Positions 16,059-24,706 of a DNA stretch of 36,838 nt are shown one piece after another. Within the stretch, counting starts at the first letter, position 1. Every line of letters begins with the position of its first letter. A model generated the notes under the pieces. That model did not search any database, was not told where the DNA came from, and saw nothing but the letters and a program-made list of their open reading frames with translations. The stretch is from an uncultured Collinsella sp. Its GTDB lineage: Bacteria > Actinomycetota > Coriobacteriia > Coriobacteriales > Coriobacteriaceae. Location of the stretch: positions 1-36,838 of the forward strand of contig UROR01000005.1 of the NCBI GenBank assembly GCA_900549535.1, read 5' to 3'. A program made the translations under genes and the position numbers.

Positions 16059-16634
16059 ATGAGCCTAACGATTGATACCGCCTATACGCACGGAAGGGTT
16101 GTGGGAAAGATGGTCAACTATGGGTTTGGTATGCCGACGCGCTTGGTTGCGGATGGAGACGTGGCTCGCTGGTGTGGACGATTGGTCGCTCACTACGGCG
16201 GCACCAAGGCGCTGGTCGTGCTGGGCGGTGACAAGCATACGCGTGATGAGCTCGTCTCGGCGGCACTCGGCTCGCTCGATCGCGCCCTGCTCGAACGCGT
16301 GCTCTTTCGTTGCGGTTTGGTCGGGGGCGACGGGGGAGACGATTTGGTTGATGAGGCCGTGGCCCTAGCGACCGACGAAGGCGTGGACTTTGTCCTGGCG
16401 ATCGGCGATGCCGATACTGCCGGCTTTGCGCGCGAACTCGCGCGTCGCATGGCGGTACTCGATGCCGGCGAAGACGGTTTTGTCCCTTATGGATGTATTG
16501 TCTCGGAGGGCAAAGTGCCTGCCGTCGTGGGGGCCGGCGAGGTTCCCGTTTTTGCCATTATCGCTCCCGAACTGCTTGAGGGCATTGGGTCTCCTCTGCG
16601 CGAGCTGCTCGGCAGCGTGTGCGCGGCGGCCTAG
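16059..16634 (+). CDS. Truncated, degenerate iron-type alcohol dehydrogenase-like protein
   Basis: A 191-residue protein resembling only the N-terminal nucleotide-binding half of iron-containing alcohol dehydrogenases (normally about 385 residues). YGFGMPTRLVADGDVARWCG matches the family start, GGTKALVVLGGDKHTRDELV the first strand region, and GVDFVLAIGDADTAGFARELA the place where active enzymes have a GGGS phosphate-binding motif. That motif is lost, and the iron-binding domain is absent, so dehydrogenase activity is unlikely. The frame is intact over 191 codons, so a non-enzymatic role or early decay are both possible. No clear ribosome site precedes ATG 16059. An in-frame ATG at 16110, preceded by GGAAAG, is an alternative. 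Confidence 0.6.
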   Translation: MSLTIDTAYTHGRVVGKMVNYGFGMPTRLVADGDVARWCGRLVAHYGGTKALVVLGGDKHTRDELVSAALGSLDRALLERVLFRCGLVGGDGGDDLVDEAVALATDEGVDFVLAIGDADTAGFARELARRMAVLDAGEDGFVPYGCIVSEGKVPAVVGAGEVPVFAIIAPELLEGIGSPLRELLGSVCAAA

Positions 16635-16645
16635 CACCTGACAGG

Positions 16646-16710
16646 AAGGGACAGGTTAATTTTGGTAGGTAAAGCGTTTGACCTGCCAAAATAAACCTGT
16701 CCCTTTTTGG
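16646..16710 (+). terminator. Long repeat-derived hairpin terminator
   Basis: Two 25-base arms (16646-16670 and 16681-16705) pair with one mismatch and one G-T around a 10-nt loop and run into TTTTT. The right arm contains the 19-bp repeat seen also at 15960-15978. Confidence 0.85.
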
Positions 16711-16711
16711 T
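16693..16711 (+). repeat. 19-bp direct repeat, copy B
   Basis: Identical to 15960-15978 and in the same orientation; here it forms the right arm of the hairpin. The two copies flank the degenerate dehydrogenase ORF. Confidence 0.75.
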
Positions 16712-16833
16712 CGGTCGCCGTTTGGGGGCGAATTGGCAACGCTCGCTGATTACGGTCTTGACCTGCGCTAGAATAAGGGCATCTGATTATCCGGGCGCAT
16801 GGAGGTATGCGCCCGTATGTTGAGGAGGACTTT

Positions 16834-18528
<1,695 letters not shown>

Positions 18529-18561
18529 TCGCTGCTGTTAACGCATCGCGCCTTATAGTCA

Positions 18562-18600
18562 GGGGCCCGTATCCTATCGGATGCGGGCCCCTTTGCTTTG
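18562..18600 (+). terminator. Terminator after pgi
   Basis: GGGGCCCGTATCC and GGATGCGGGCCCC form a 13-bp stem (one G-T), followed by TTTGCTTTG. Confidence 0.8.
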
Positions 18601-18669
18601 CCGTGGTCCCGGGGCGCACGGCCTTTGTGGAACATCGCCGGGGCGCCGCGCGCTGCGAGAACCCTGCGT

Positions 18670-19974
18670 CTAGATCTCGGCCTCCGCATGGCCTCGCTGC
18701 GCCTCGGGCAGCTCCCCGTAGAGCGGATGGTCTTCGAGCCTAAAGCGCTCGACCTGTTCGGGAGTGCGACCGCGTACAAAGAGCCACGAGCGATCGATCG
18801 GCGTCGCCATGAGCGTGCTGGGCAGCGCGTCGGCGCGGTCGGAAAACACCCGGGCGCTCTCGGGATCCTGGAACGCCAGCACCAGATGCGTGTCGCAGTT
18901 GCCCATGATGGAGCGTGCGCGTGCCTCGCCATAGAGCGCATCGAGCTGGTTGGTCGACTGCAGCAGCAGCGTTGCCCAGATGTTGCGGCTTCGGATAATC
19001 GAGAGCGCGTTGTCGATCTGGGGGATCTGCAGATTTGCGAAGTCATCGAGCATAAAGCGCACGGGCACGGGCAGGCTGCCGTCGGGCTGCCTATCGGCTT
19101 CGCGAATGAGGCCCATAAACGCCTGCGAAATAAAGAGGCCGGTCAGCGGATCGAGATTGCGGTCAATATCGCTCACGGTTACAAACAGGGCGCAGGGGGT
19201 GTGTCCCATGGAAGCGAAGTCCACCTGATGGCACTCACGATAGAGCTGTGCCGCACCGTCGAATCCCAGACACATGACCTTTTCGGCAAGGATGCCGACG
19301 ATGCTCGCGTGCATGCGCTCGGCATTTTGCGTAATGGCGTAGCGCCGCCATAGCGAGAGGGCATAGCTTTGGGGGTCGGTCGTGATCAGGTCGTCAAACA
19401 ATCGACCCGTGGCACCGTCCTGCAGGTGCTCGATCAGCTTGATGACCGAGCTGATCGTCTGCTCGTCGGCGGGTAGCTGTTCGGTGACGTAGGCGATAAG
19501 ACACGACAGCAGGTTTGCCGCCGCATGATCCCAAAAAGGCTGGTTGTTGTCCTCGATGGGGCAGATGGCCTTTGCCACCGAGAGGATGTCCTGCTGGTTG
19601 GGCCTGCCGTCCGCCTTGCGGCGAATGTGCCTCAGGGGGTTGTAGCCGCAGCGCTCGATGCCGGGCGCAAGGGCCGGGACGGTGTTGAGGTCGGCGAAGT
19701 TGAGACATTGCACGCGGTAACCGTGGGCTGCCAGCACGGGTCCCACTTCGCGACAGAGCGTGCCTTTGGTGTCGAGCACGATGTAGCTTGCGTTCATTTG
19801 CAGTAGGTTGGGCTTGAGGACGTTTCGGGTCTTGCCGGCTCCCGAGGGGCCGATCACAAGTGCATTGTTGTTGAGTCCCGTTTGGCGGGTGTCGCAGGAA
19901 AGCGTTCGATCCTTGGCGAGGATGGTGGACAATGCGGACTCAGATGCGGCGAGGCGGCTGGCGAGGTTAGACAT
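18670..19974 (-). CDS. VirD4/TraG-like conjugation-type ATPase, without membrane anchor
   Basis: A 434-residue P-loop ATPase of the type IV coupling protein group, which in conjugation docks DNA or protein cargo at the secretion channel. Walker A is GPSGAGKT (residues 42-49), a second nucleotide-site strand is ASYIVLDTKG (62-71), Walker B is RFMLDDFANL (306-315), and the motif with the sensor Gln is TLLLQSTNQL (335-344). Classical VirD4 proteins are about 600 residues with two N-terminal membrane helices; none is visible here. The ATG at 19974 overlaps the stop of the ClpP-like gene by 8 bases (ATGTCTAA), so translation is coupled. No relaxase, VirB4 or integrase is in the window, so the cargo is unclear. 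Confidence 0.85.
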   Translation of the reverse strand: MSNLASRLAASESALSTILAKDRTLSCDTRQTGLNNNALVIGPSGAGKTRNVLKPNLLQMNASYIVLDTKGTLCREVGPVLAAHGYRVQCLNFADLNTVPALAPGIERCGYNPLRHIRRKADGRPNQQDILSVAKAICPIEDNNQPFWDHAAANLLSCLIAYVTEQLPADEQTISSVIKLIEHLQDGATGRLFDDLITTDPQSYALSLWRRYAITQNAERMHASIVGILAEKVMCLGFDGAAQLYRECHQVDFASMGHTPCALFVTVSDIDRNLDPLTGLFISQAFMGLIREADRQPDGSLPVPVRFMLDDFANLQIPQIDNALSIIRSRNIWATLLLQSTNQLDALYGEARARSIMGNCDTHLVLAFQDPESARVFSDRADALPSTLMATPIDRSWLFVRGRTPEQVERFRLEDHPLYGELPEAQRGHAEAEI

Positions 19975-20584
19975 GGGCGACCTCCTTGGTGGTCGAGAGG
20001 ATTTCGTGGGCAAAGCCGAGCTCGACGGCGCGCTCGGCCGAAAGGTAGGTGTCTTTTGCAGTGAGGGACTGGATGCGCTTGGGCGTGAGGCCGCTGCGGT
20101 CCGAGAGGATTTGCGTGAGGGTCTTGCGGGTCTGCATGAGACGCCGGCTGGTTTCCTGCAGCGCAAGTGCCGAGCCGCCTGCCCCCTGGGGGATCAGCGG
20201 GTCGTGAATCATGAGCTCTGCATGGGGCGCCATACGGCGATCGTCGCCGCCCATAAAGATCACGGCGCCCATGGACGCGGCGAATTCCAAGCAGACGGTG
20301 CGGATGGGGCACGATGCGAGGCGCATGGCGTCATAGATTGCAAGACCCGATCGCACGCTTCCGCCGGCGCTGGCGACAAATATGGTGATGGGGCGGCTGG
20401 GGTCGGTGGCATCGAGCAGGCGGATCTGCTGGCATAGGTCGTGGGCCATCGGGGTTTCGATGTTTCCCATGACGGAGAGCTCGCGACGGGCGAGCATCTC
20501 ATCGTAAATGCTGGTGAGCGTGATACCTCGGGCGGATTCACGCATGGTGAGGGGGCTGATGATGGGGGAATGATTGGTGTCCAT
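19967..20584 (-). CDS. ClpP-family serine protease paralogue
   Basis: A 205-residue protein with the ClpP fold: GNIETPMAHDLCQQIRLLDA, SAGGSVRSGLAIYDAM, then the catalytic Ser104 in FAASMGAV, His127 in LMIHDPLIPQG and Asp178 in AKDTYLSAERAVELG. The whole triad is present, so it should be active as a barrel-shaped protease or peptidase. It differs from housekeeping ClpP in its ~25-residue N-terminal extension and its setting: between an unknown gene and a VirD4-like ATPase, with no ClpX or ClpC partner nearby. AGAAAGGAG precedes the ATG. Phage and plasmid ClpP relatives are known that process capsids or other proteins. Its target here is unknown. Confidence 0.88.
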   Translation of the reverse strand: MDTNHSPIISPLTMRESARGITLTSIYDEMLARRELSVMGNIETPMAHDLCQQIRLLDATDPSRPITIFVASAGGSVRSGLAIYDAMRLASCPIRTVCLEFAASMGAVIFMGGDDRRMAPHAELMIHDPLIPQGAGGSALALQETSRRLMQTRKTLTQILSDRSGLTPKRIQSLTAKDTYLSAERAVELGFAHEILSTTKEVAHV

Positions 20585-20647
20585 GAGGACTCCTTTCTGT
20601 TGGTTGTGTTGTGGAATAGGATTGTTGCCCGCGGAGGGGCTGGCGGG

Positions 20648-21538
20648 CTACAGGGTTCGTCCGAGCCTGAGATCGAGTTCGGTTGTGGGGCAGGCTGCCT
20701 GTTCGTGCGGCTCGCAAGCGCCAAGGGCTCCAAAGCGATGGAGCGTTGCGGCGGGCGTGGTGTAGGCGAGCCGCAGCTGATGCTCGACAGGGGCACATCC
20801 GTCATTTTTGTAATGAGCCGCGTAGTACTGCGCGATGCTGGCGTTCATCTCGCTGCCATTGCGATGGCGCTCAAACTGGCGTCTGCAGGTCTCGATGATC
20901 TTTGCTACCGACTTGGGTGCCGTCGCGGGAACAAGGGCGAGATAGCCCTCAAATAGCTCGTTGATGCTCAGGAGGCACAGCAGGTCGATCAGCGTCCTTA
21001 TGGCTGCTCCCTCGGCGGAAAAGTGCGCGGTCATGCGGTTATATCGGTTGCGGTCGACGATGGCCGCATGGGGTCTTGGGGTTTTCTGCCCCGTGGTCCC
21101 GGGCTTTTGCCGCGCCTGTGTATTGAGCTCGACGTTGCAGCGCTTGAGGCCGTCCAGCGGAAGGAACAGTGCGGTGCGCAGGGTGTTCCGCTTGCTTTCG
21201 AGTTCATGACGCTCGTCGGGTTCCCATTCGAGCTTGAGTTTCGTGTCGAGCGCCGTAAGCATATGGGCTAGGCAGCCTACGGTAAGAACGTGCGAATCGT
21301 TGTCGCGTTTTGGGGCATAGGGGTCTGTCAGCTTGCGAATGTCGGGGTCGCCCATGATCTTTGTGCAGCGCTTCAGCAGTTGAGGATGGTCGGCCAAGAT
21401 CGTCGCGAGCGGTAGCGACGCGTAGTTCTTGATGGTCGCGGCGGCAAAGGCGGCGTCATATTCGTTTGCATATGCTCGCTCAATGCGGGCATCCAGAATG
21501 CTTTTCTTATCGCCGTCTTCAGCGTGGTGGTTTGTCAT
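20648..21538 (-). CDS. Unknown protein, first gene of the ClpP-VirD4 operon
   Basis: A 296-residue protein with no family I recognise. It is soluble, with no signal peptide or membrane segment, and mostly helical in appearance. Features include a hydrophilic N-terminus, a central basic Gln/Pro-rich linker (ARQKPGTTGQKTPRP, about 143-157), a helical IRTLIDLLCLLSINELFEGYLALV stretch, and four Cys in the last 100 residues. ATG 21538 follows GGAGAAG. The reading frame stays open further upstream, but there it is a CA-rich stretch with no ribosome site. A 63-nt gap with a GCCCGC/GCGGGC hairpin separates it from the ClpP-like gene. It may be an adaptor or substrate for the protease or ATPase; this is inference from position only. 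Confidence 0.7.
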   Translation of the reverse strand: MTNHHAEDGDKKSILDARIERAYANEYDAAFAAATIKNYASLPLATILADHPQLLKRCTKIMGDPDIRKLTDPYAPKRDNDSHVLTVGCLAHMLTALDTKLKLEWEPDERHELESKRNTLRTALFLPLDGLKRCNVELNTQARQKPGTTGQKTPRPHAAIVDRNRYNRMTAHFSAEGAAIRTLIDLLCLLSINELFEGYLALVPATAPKSVAKIIETCRRQFERHRNGSEMNASIAQYYAAHYKNDGCAPVEHQLRLAYTTPAATLHRFGALGACEPHEQAACPTTELDLRLGRTL

Positions 21539-22027
21539 AGCTTCTCCAATCGGTTGATGTTCGTGCTGTTTGTTGATGTGTTGGTTGTCGTGAGTGATGT
21601 GCTTGCCGTGGGTGATGTGCTGACGTTGGGGTGCTATGCGGTTTTCAATGAGCCCGTGAGGCAGTTGCTGCAGGGGCGGGATGGAACGGCCCATGCAAGG
21701 CGGAAGGCATCGTGCTCAAAATCGAGACAGCAATGCCCGGGGTGCCTCACATGTGGCAGTTACCTCATTAAGTTGTCATTGCGTTTGGGGTTGTACTTTG
21801 CCGATCTTCCTTCTCTTACACGCTAAAACTCAAACTTCATATGCTCGATCTACTTAAAACCGCAACGGCGGTCTTTTATCAACTTATATGTCGGAACGCG
21901 TCTTTGCAAGTACTTTTTTGCCTTTGTTTCAAATGGGGTGGTTTTGCAACCGTCATACGCGCGCTGTGCGAACGTGCCCCGGCTCGGATAAGATAGTGCG
22001 CGATAAAAACGATGCAAGGAGGCACAT
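21539..22027. other. Intergenic region between divergent units
   Basis: No gene is supported. The part next to the minus-strand operon (21540-21640) is CA-rich and G-poor on the transcript strand, with repeated CATCAC/ACATCA words, so it would be an unstructured leader. On the minus strand, TTGCGG with TATGAA at 18-bp spacing (near 21840-21870) is a weak promoter candidate. ACCGC-AACG-GCGGT (21859-21872) with flanking A and T runs is a small possible bidirectional terminator. The right end carries the ribosome site AAGGAGG of the next gene. Confidence 0.4.
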
Positions 22028-22870
22028 ATGGCAATCAAAGCCATCGCGATGGATATCGACGGTACGCTCACCAACGACCAGAAAGTGATTAGCTCGCGTA
22101 CGCGCAAGAAGCTGCTCGCGGCGCAGGAATCGGGCATTAAGCTCATCTTGGCTTCGGGCCGTCCCGCATGGGGGCTGCACGCCTTGGCGCAGGAGCTCGA
22201 CCTTCAAAACCATGACGGTCTGCTGGTGGCCTTTAACGGCGCGCATGTGGTCGACGCTCAGACCGACGAGGTGCTGTTCGATCAGGCTATGCCTGCCGAC
22301 GAATTGCATCGCCTGATTGATCACCTGCGTAATTTTGACGTGATCCCTATGATTTCGCTCGGTCGTGATTTGCATGTCGAGGACTCGTACCGTTGCATGA
22401 TCACGCTGCCTGACGGCTCGCAGAAGAATATCGTCAAGTATGAGCGCGACGCGTGCGATCTTAAGATTCGCGAGGTGGAGAGCCTGCATGAGGTCGCTGA
22501 TGCTTATCCCGTGGACAAGCTACTCACTGCGGGCGACCCGGCATACCTGCAGGCGCATTACGAGGAGATGTATGCGCCCTTTAAGCAGACGCTTTCGGGC
22601 ATGTTTACGGCCGACTGGTACTTTGAGTACACGGCGCCCGGTATCGACAAGGCCTGCGCGCTCGAGGGTGCCCTGCCCAAGCTCGGCATCGATGCCAGCG
22701 AGGTCGTATCGTTTGGCGACGGCCAGAACGACAAGTCCATGATCGAGTGGGCCGGCACCGGTGTTGCCATGGGAAACGCCGTCGATGAGGTTAAGGCTGT
22801 GGCCCAGATGGTGACCACCAATAACAACGAAGATGGTATTGCGGTGGCGCTGGATAAGCTGCTGGGCTAG
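22028..22870 (+). CDS. Cof-type HAD-IIB phosphatase
   Basis: A 280-residue haloacid dehalogenase-like hydrolase. Motif I is IAMDIDGTLTND with the nucleophile and acid/base Asp, motif II is LILASGRP, and KACALEGALPKLGID supplies the motif III Lys. Motif IV is VVSFGDGQNDKSMIEWAG, and GVAMGNAVDEVKAVAQMVTTNNNEDGIA is the family's usual ending. The long cap between motifs II and III is the IIB type. Such enzymes remove phosphate from sugar phosphates or flavin cofactors; the specific substrate is unknown. AAGGAGG precedes the ATG. A hairpin terminator separates it from the next HAD gene, though readthrough is possible. Confidence 0.9.
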   Translation: MAIKAIAMDIDGTLTNDQKVISSRTRKKLLAAQESGIKLILASGRPAWGLHALAQELDLQNHDGLLVAFNGAHVVDAQTDEVLFDQAMPADELHRLIDHLRNFDVIPMISLGRDLHVEDSYRCMITLPDGSQKNIVKYERDACDLKIREVESLHEVADAYPVDKLLTAGDPAYLQAHYEEMYAPFKQTLSGMFTADWYFEYTAPGIDKACALEGALPKLGIDASEVVSFGDGQNDKSMIEWAGTGVAMGNAVDEVKAVAQMVTTNNNEDGIAVALDKLLG

Positions 22871-22893
22871 AATCGCCGATTAATGCATGATTC

Positions 22894-22922
22894 GGGCGCC
22901 TGCTCGCGGGCGTCCTTTTGTT
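22894..22922 (+). terminator. Terminator between the two HAD genes
   Basis: GGGCGCC and GGCGTCC arms (7 bp with one G-T) followed by TTTTGTT. It overlaps the leader of the next gene. Confidence 0.6.
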
Positions 22923-22934
22923 AGGGAGGGTGCC

Positions 22935-23594
22935 GTGTCCGCATTTCCGTTCGACGCCGTTATCTTTGACATGGACGGCGTCATTGTCGATACCGAGTAT
23001 TACTACTTGGGCGAGACTGCCGCGTTTGCCAAGGAGCTGGGGCTTAATCTGACTCAAGAGGAGTTGAATGGGCAGGTCGGTACCTCCCATCAGTTCTTCC
23101 TGCATATGCTGGTCGATTGGTTTGAGCGCGCCGGTAAGGGGCATTTCACTGGCGAGGAAGCGTTGGCCCGTTGGGACGAGTGGGCGCATAAGCGTCCGCG
23201 CGACTATCAGGCTTTGATTAACCCAGGCGCCGTGGATACGATTCGAGAGCTGCCGCGCCGTGGCGTTCGCGTGGCGCTTGCCAGCTCGTCTCCCATGGAT
23301 AGCATCGAGGAAGTGCTCAATGCGTGCGGGCTGTCGGATGCCTTTGAGTATGTGGTGAGCGGCGAGCAGTTTAAGGAGAGCAAGCCCGAGCCCGACATCT
23401 ACTTGCATGCGCTGGACCTGCTGGGGCTGCCCGCGAATCGCTGCTGCTGCGTTGAGGATTCGGTGCCTGGCATCACTGCCGGCAAGCGAGCCGGCCTGAC
23501 AGTTATTGCCAAGCGCGAGGAGCGCTTTGGCTTTAGCCAGGATGCCGCGGACAAGATTATCGACCAGCTGCCGGAGCTGCTCACGCTTTCTTAG
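22935..23594 (+). CDS. HAD-IA phosphatase, beta-phosphoglucomutase-like
   Basis: A 219-residue HAD hydrolase of subfamily IA. Motif I is VIFDMDGVIVDTE, where the second Asp favours phosphatase or phosphoglucomutase chemistry. The helical cap follows, then motif II VALASSSP, motif III ESKPEPDIYLHAL and motif IV CCVEDSVPGITAGKRAG. The SSSP-type motif II and KPEPD are common in beta-phosphoglucomutase-like proteins, but the mutase-specific residues cannot be confirmed, so a sugar phosphatase is equally likely. GTG 22935 follows GGGAGGG by four bases. A strong perfect-stem terminator lies about 85 bp downstream. Confidence 0.88.
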   Translation: MSAFPFDAVIFDMDGVIVDTEYYYLGETAAFAKELGLNLTQEELNGQVGTSHQFFLHMLVDWFERAGKGHFTGEEALARWDEWAHKRPRDYQALINPGAVDTIRELPRRGVRVALASSSPMDSIEEVLNACGLSDAFEYVVSGEQFKESKPEPDIYLHALDLLGLPANRCCCVEDSVPGITAGKRAGLTVIAKREERFGFSQDAADKIIDQLPELLTLS

Positions 23595-23678
23595 GAGCGC
23601 GGTAGTTGCGCGTTTTTCGGGTCTGATGAGTAAATAGCCAACATTTTGGTGCGACACCTAGCATACTTTAAGCTAATG

Positions 23679-23717
23679 CGGGCTTAAGGGCTTGTTGAAT
23701 GCCCTTAAGCCCGTTTT
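23679..23717 (+). terminator. Terminator upstream of the GntR gene
   Basis: CGGGCTTAAGGGC and GCCCTTAAGCCCG form a perfect 13-bp stem with a 9-nt loop, followed by TTTT. It lies only 28 bp before the GntR start, so it could also act as an attenuator of that gene. Confidence 0.85.
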
Positions 23718-23744
23718 AGAATTAATTGTGCTGGGAGAAGGTAT

Positions 23745-24488
23745 ATGCCACCGACTGAAGGGCTAACTGACGGTAAAGCAGCGATACCGCTGTACCAACA
23801 GGTCATTGATATCATTAAAAACGAAATCAACTCCGGCGCCTACAAGGCAGGCGCGCGGATACCCAACGAATTCGAATTGGCTGAGAGCTATAAAGTTGGC
23901 CGCGTTACCGTGCGACGCGCTATTGAGGAGCTCGTCCAGCAGGGCTATCTAACGAAGCGACAGGGGAAAGGCACGTTTGTCAATGCCCCCAAGCTCAAGC
24001 GCAAGATTCGCCAGAAGGATGACGTTCAGAGTTTTTCGGACGCATGCCGCGTTAACGGAATGGAACCGGGGGCGTGTGTCATTTCGAGAAAGATACTGCC
24101 GGCGGATTCCACCGAAGCACAGTTCTTTGGTGTTCCCGTTGGAACTGACTTGATTTGCGTTGAGCGCGTGCGTACTGCCGATGGCGTCCCTGTCATGCTT
24201 GAGAACAACATATACGTTTACGAGGACAACGCCTATCTATCAACGGCGCCTCTATCTAACCAATCCATTTTTGAGTTCGTGCGTAACCGGACGGGCCGTA
24301 CGCCCGCGTTTACCGACCCGTGCACACTCGAGATCGCGTGCGCGTCGCCCGAGGTCGCTCGGCTGTTGGCAGTTCCCGTTGGCGAACCCTTGTTTAATAT
24401 GGAAGCCTTCTTTTTTGATGAGCAGCGGCGGCCGTTTATCATCGGTCGTCAGCGGATCGTTGGGTCTCGCTACGTTTTTGACATCTAG
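23745..24488 (+). CDS. GntR/HutC-family regulator (UTRA domain), likely frl operon repressor
   Basis: A 247-residue regulator. The winged helix-turn-helix is at about residues 12-80: IPLYQQVIDIIKNEINSGAY, then RIPNEFELAESYKVGRVTVRRA, with the YLTKRQGKGTFV wing. The UTRA effector domain covers about 95-245 (FGVPVGTDLICVERVRTADGVPV, and VPVGEPLFNMEAFFFDEQRRP). UTRA regulators bind phosphorylated sugars or related ligands. The gene directly precedes an operon for Amadori-product breakdown, as FrlR genes do in other bacteria. A perfect palindrome lies just after the operon promoter. Fructoselysine 6-phosphate or a similar compound is the likely inducer. This is inference; the start ATG 23745 follows GGGAGAAGG. 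Confidence 0.88.
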   Translation: MPPTEGLTDGKAAIPLYQQVIDIIKNEINSGAYKAGARIPNEFELAESYKVGRVTVRRAIEELVQQGYLTKRQGKGTFVNAPKLKRKIRQKDDVQSFSDACRVNGMEPGACVISRKILPADSTEAQFFGVPVGTDLICVERVRTADGVPVMLENNIYVYEDNAYLSTAPLSNQSIFEFVRNRTGRTPAFTDPCTLEIACASPEVARLLAVPVGEPLFNMEAFFFDEQRRPFIIGRQRIVGSRYVFDI

Positions 24489-24500
24489 GACATTGCGAAT

Positions 24501-24536
24501 GGAAGCGCCCGGTGGATCATCTCACCGGGCGTTTCC
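24501..24536 (+). terminator. Terminator after the GntR gene
   Basis: GGAAGCGCCCGGTG and CACCGGGCGTTTCC form a 14-bp stem (one G-T) with an 8-nt loop. The T-run is within the stem, so efficiency is uncertain. Confidence 0.6.
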
Positions 24537-24598
24537 ATACCGTTCACGGCGCAAACGCGACCGTTCAACCGCGTTGCGGCAATCAGTTTGAAATTATC

Positions 24599-24627
24599 TT
24601 GATGAAGGAAAAAGCTGCTGGTAATCT
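24599..24627 (+). promoter_or_regulatory. Promoter of the Amadori-product operon
   Basis: TTGATG (24599-24604), a 17-bp spacer and TAATCT (24622-24627). The predicted start near 24634 is eight bases before the palindromic operator. Confidence 0.65.
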
Positions 24628-24641
24628 ATGGGACGTCATAG

Positions 24642-24664
24642 AACGTTTGCATTGTGCAAACGTT
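24642..24664. promoter_or_regulatory. Perfect palindromic operator of the Amadori-product operon
   Basis: AACGTTTGCA-TTG-TGCAAACGTT: 10-bp perfect arms and a 3-bp centre, at about +8 to +30 relative to the predicted start. This is a classic repressor roadblock position. The neighbouring GntR/UTRA protein is the obvious candidate to bind it. The half-site also resembles LacI/CcpA-type sequences, so a different regulator is possible. Confidence 0.75.
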
Positions 24665-24706
24665 GAAGCGAGATGCGATGCAGTCTCGAGTTCTTTGGAG
24701 GTATCT

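Noticed and set aside
18670..21538. Complete integrative conjugative element
   Set aside because: Only a coupling-protein-like ATPase and a ClpP relative are present; no relaxase, VirB4, VirB6, integrase or att repeats were seen.
21540..21694. N-terminal extension of the unknown protein to codon 21694
   Set aside because: The stretch is CA-rich, low in complexity and lacks a ribosome site, whereas GGAGAAG sits properly before ATG 21538.
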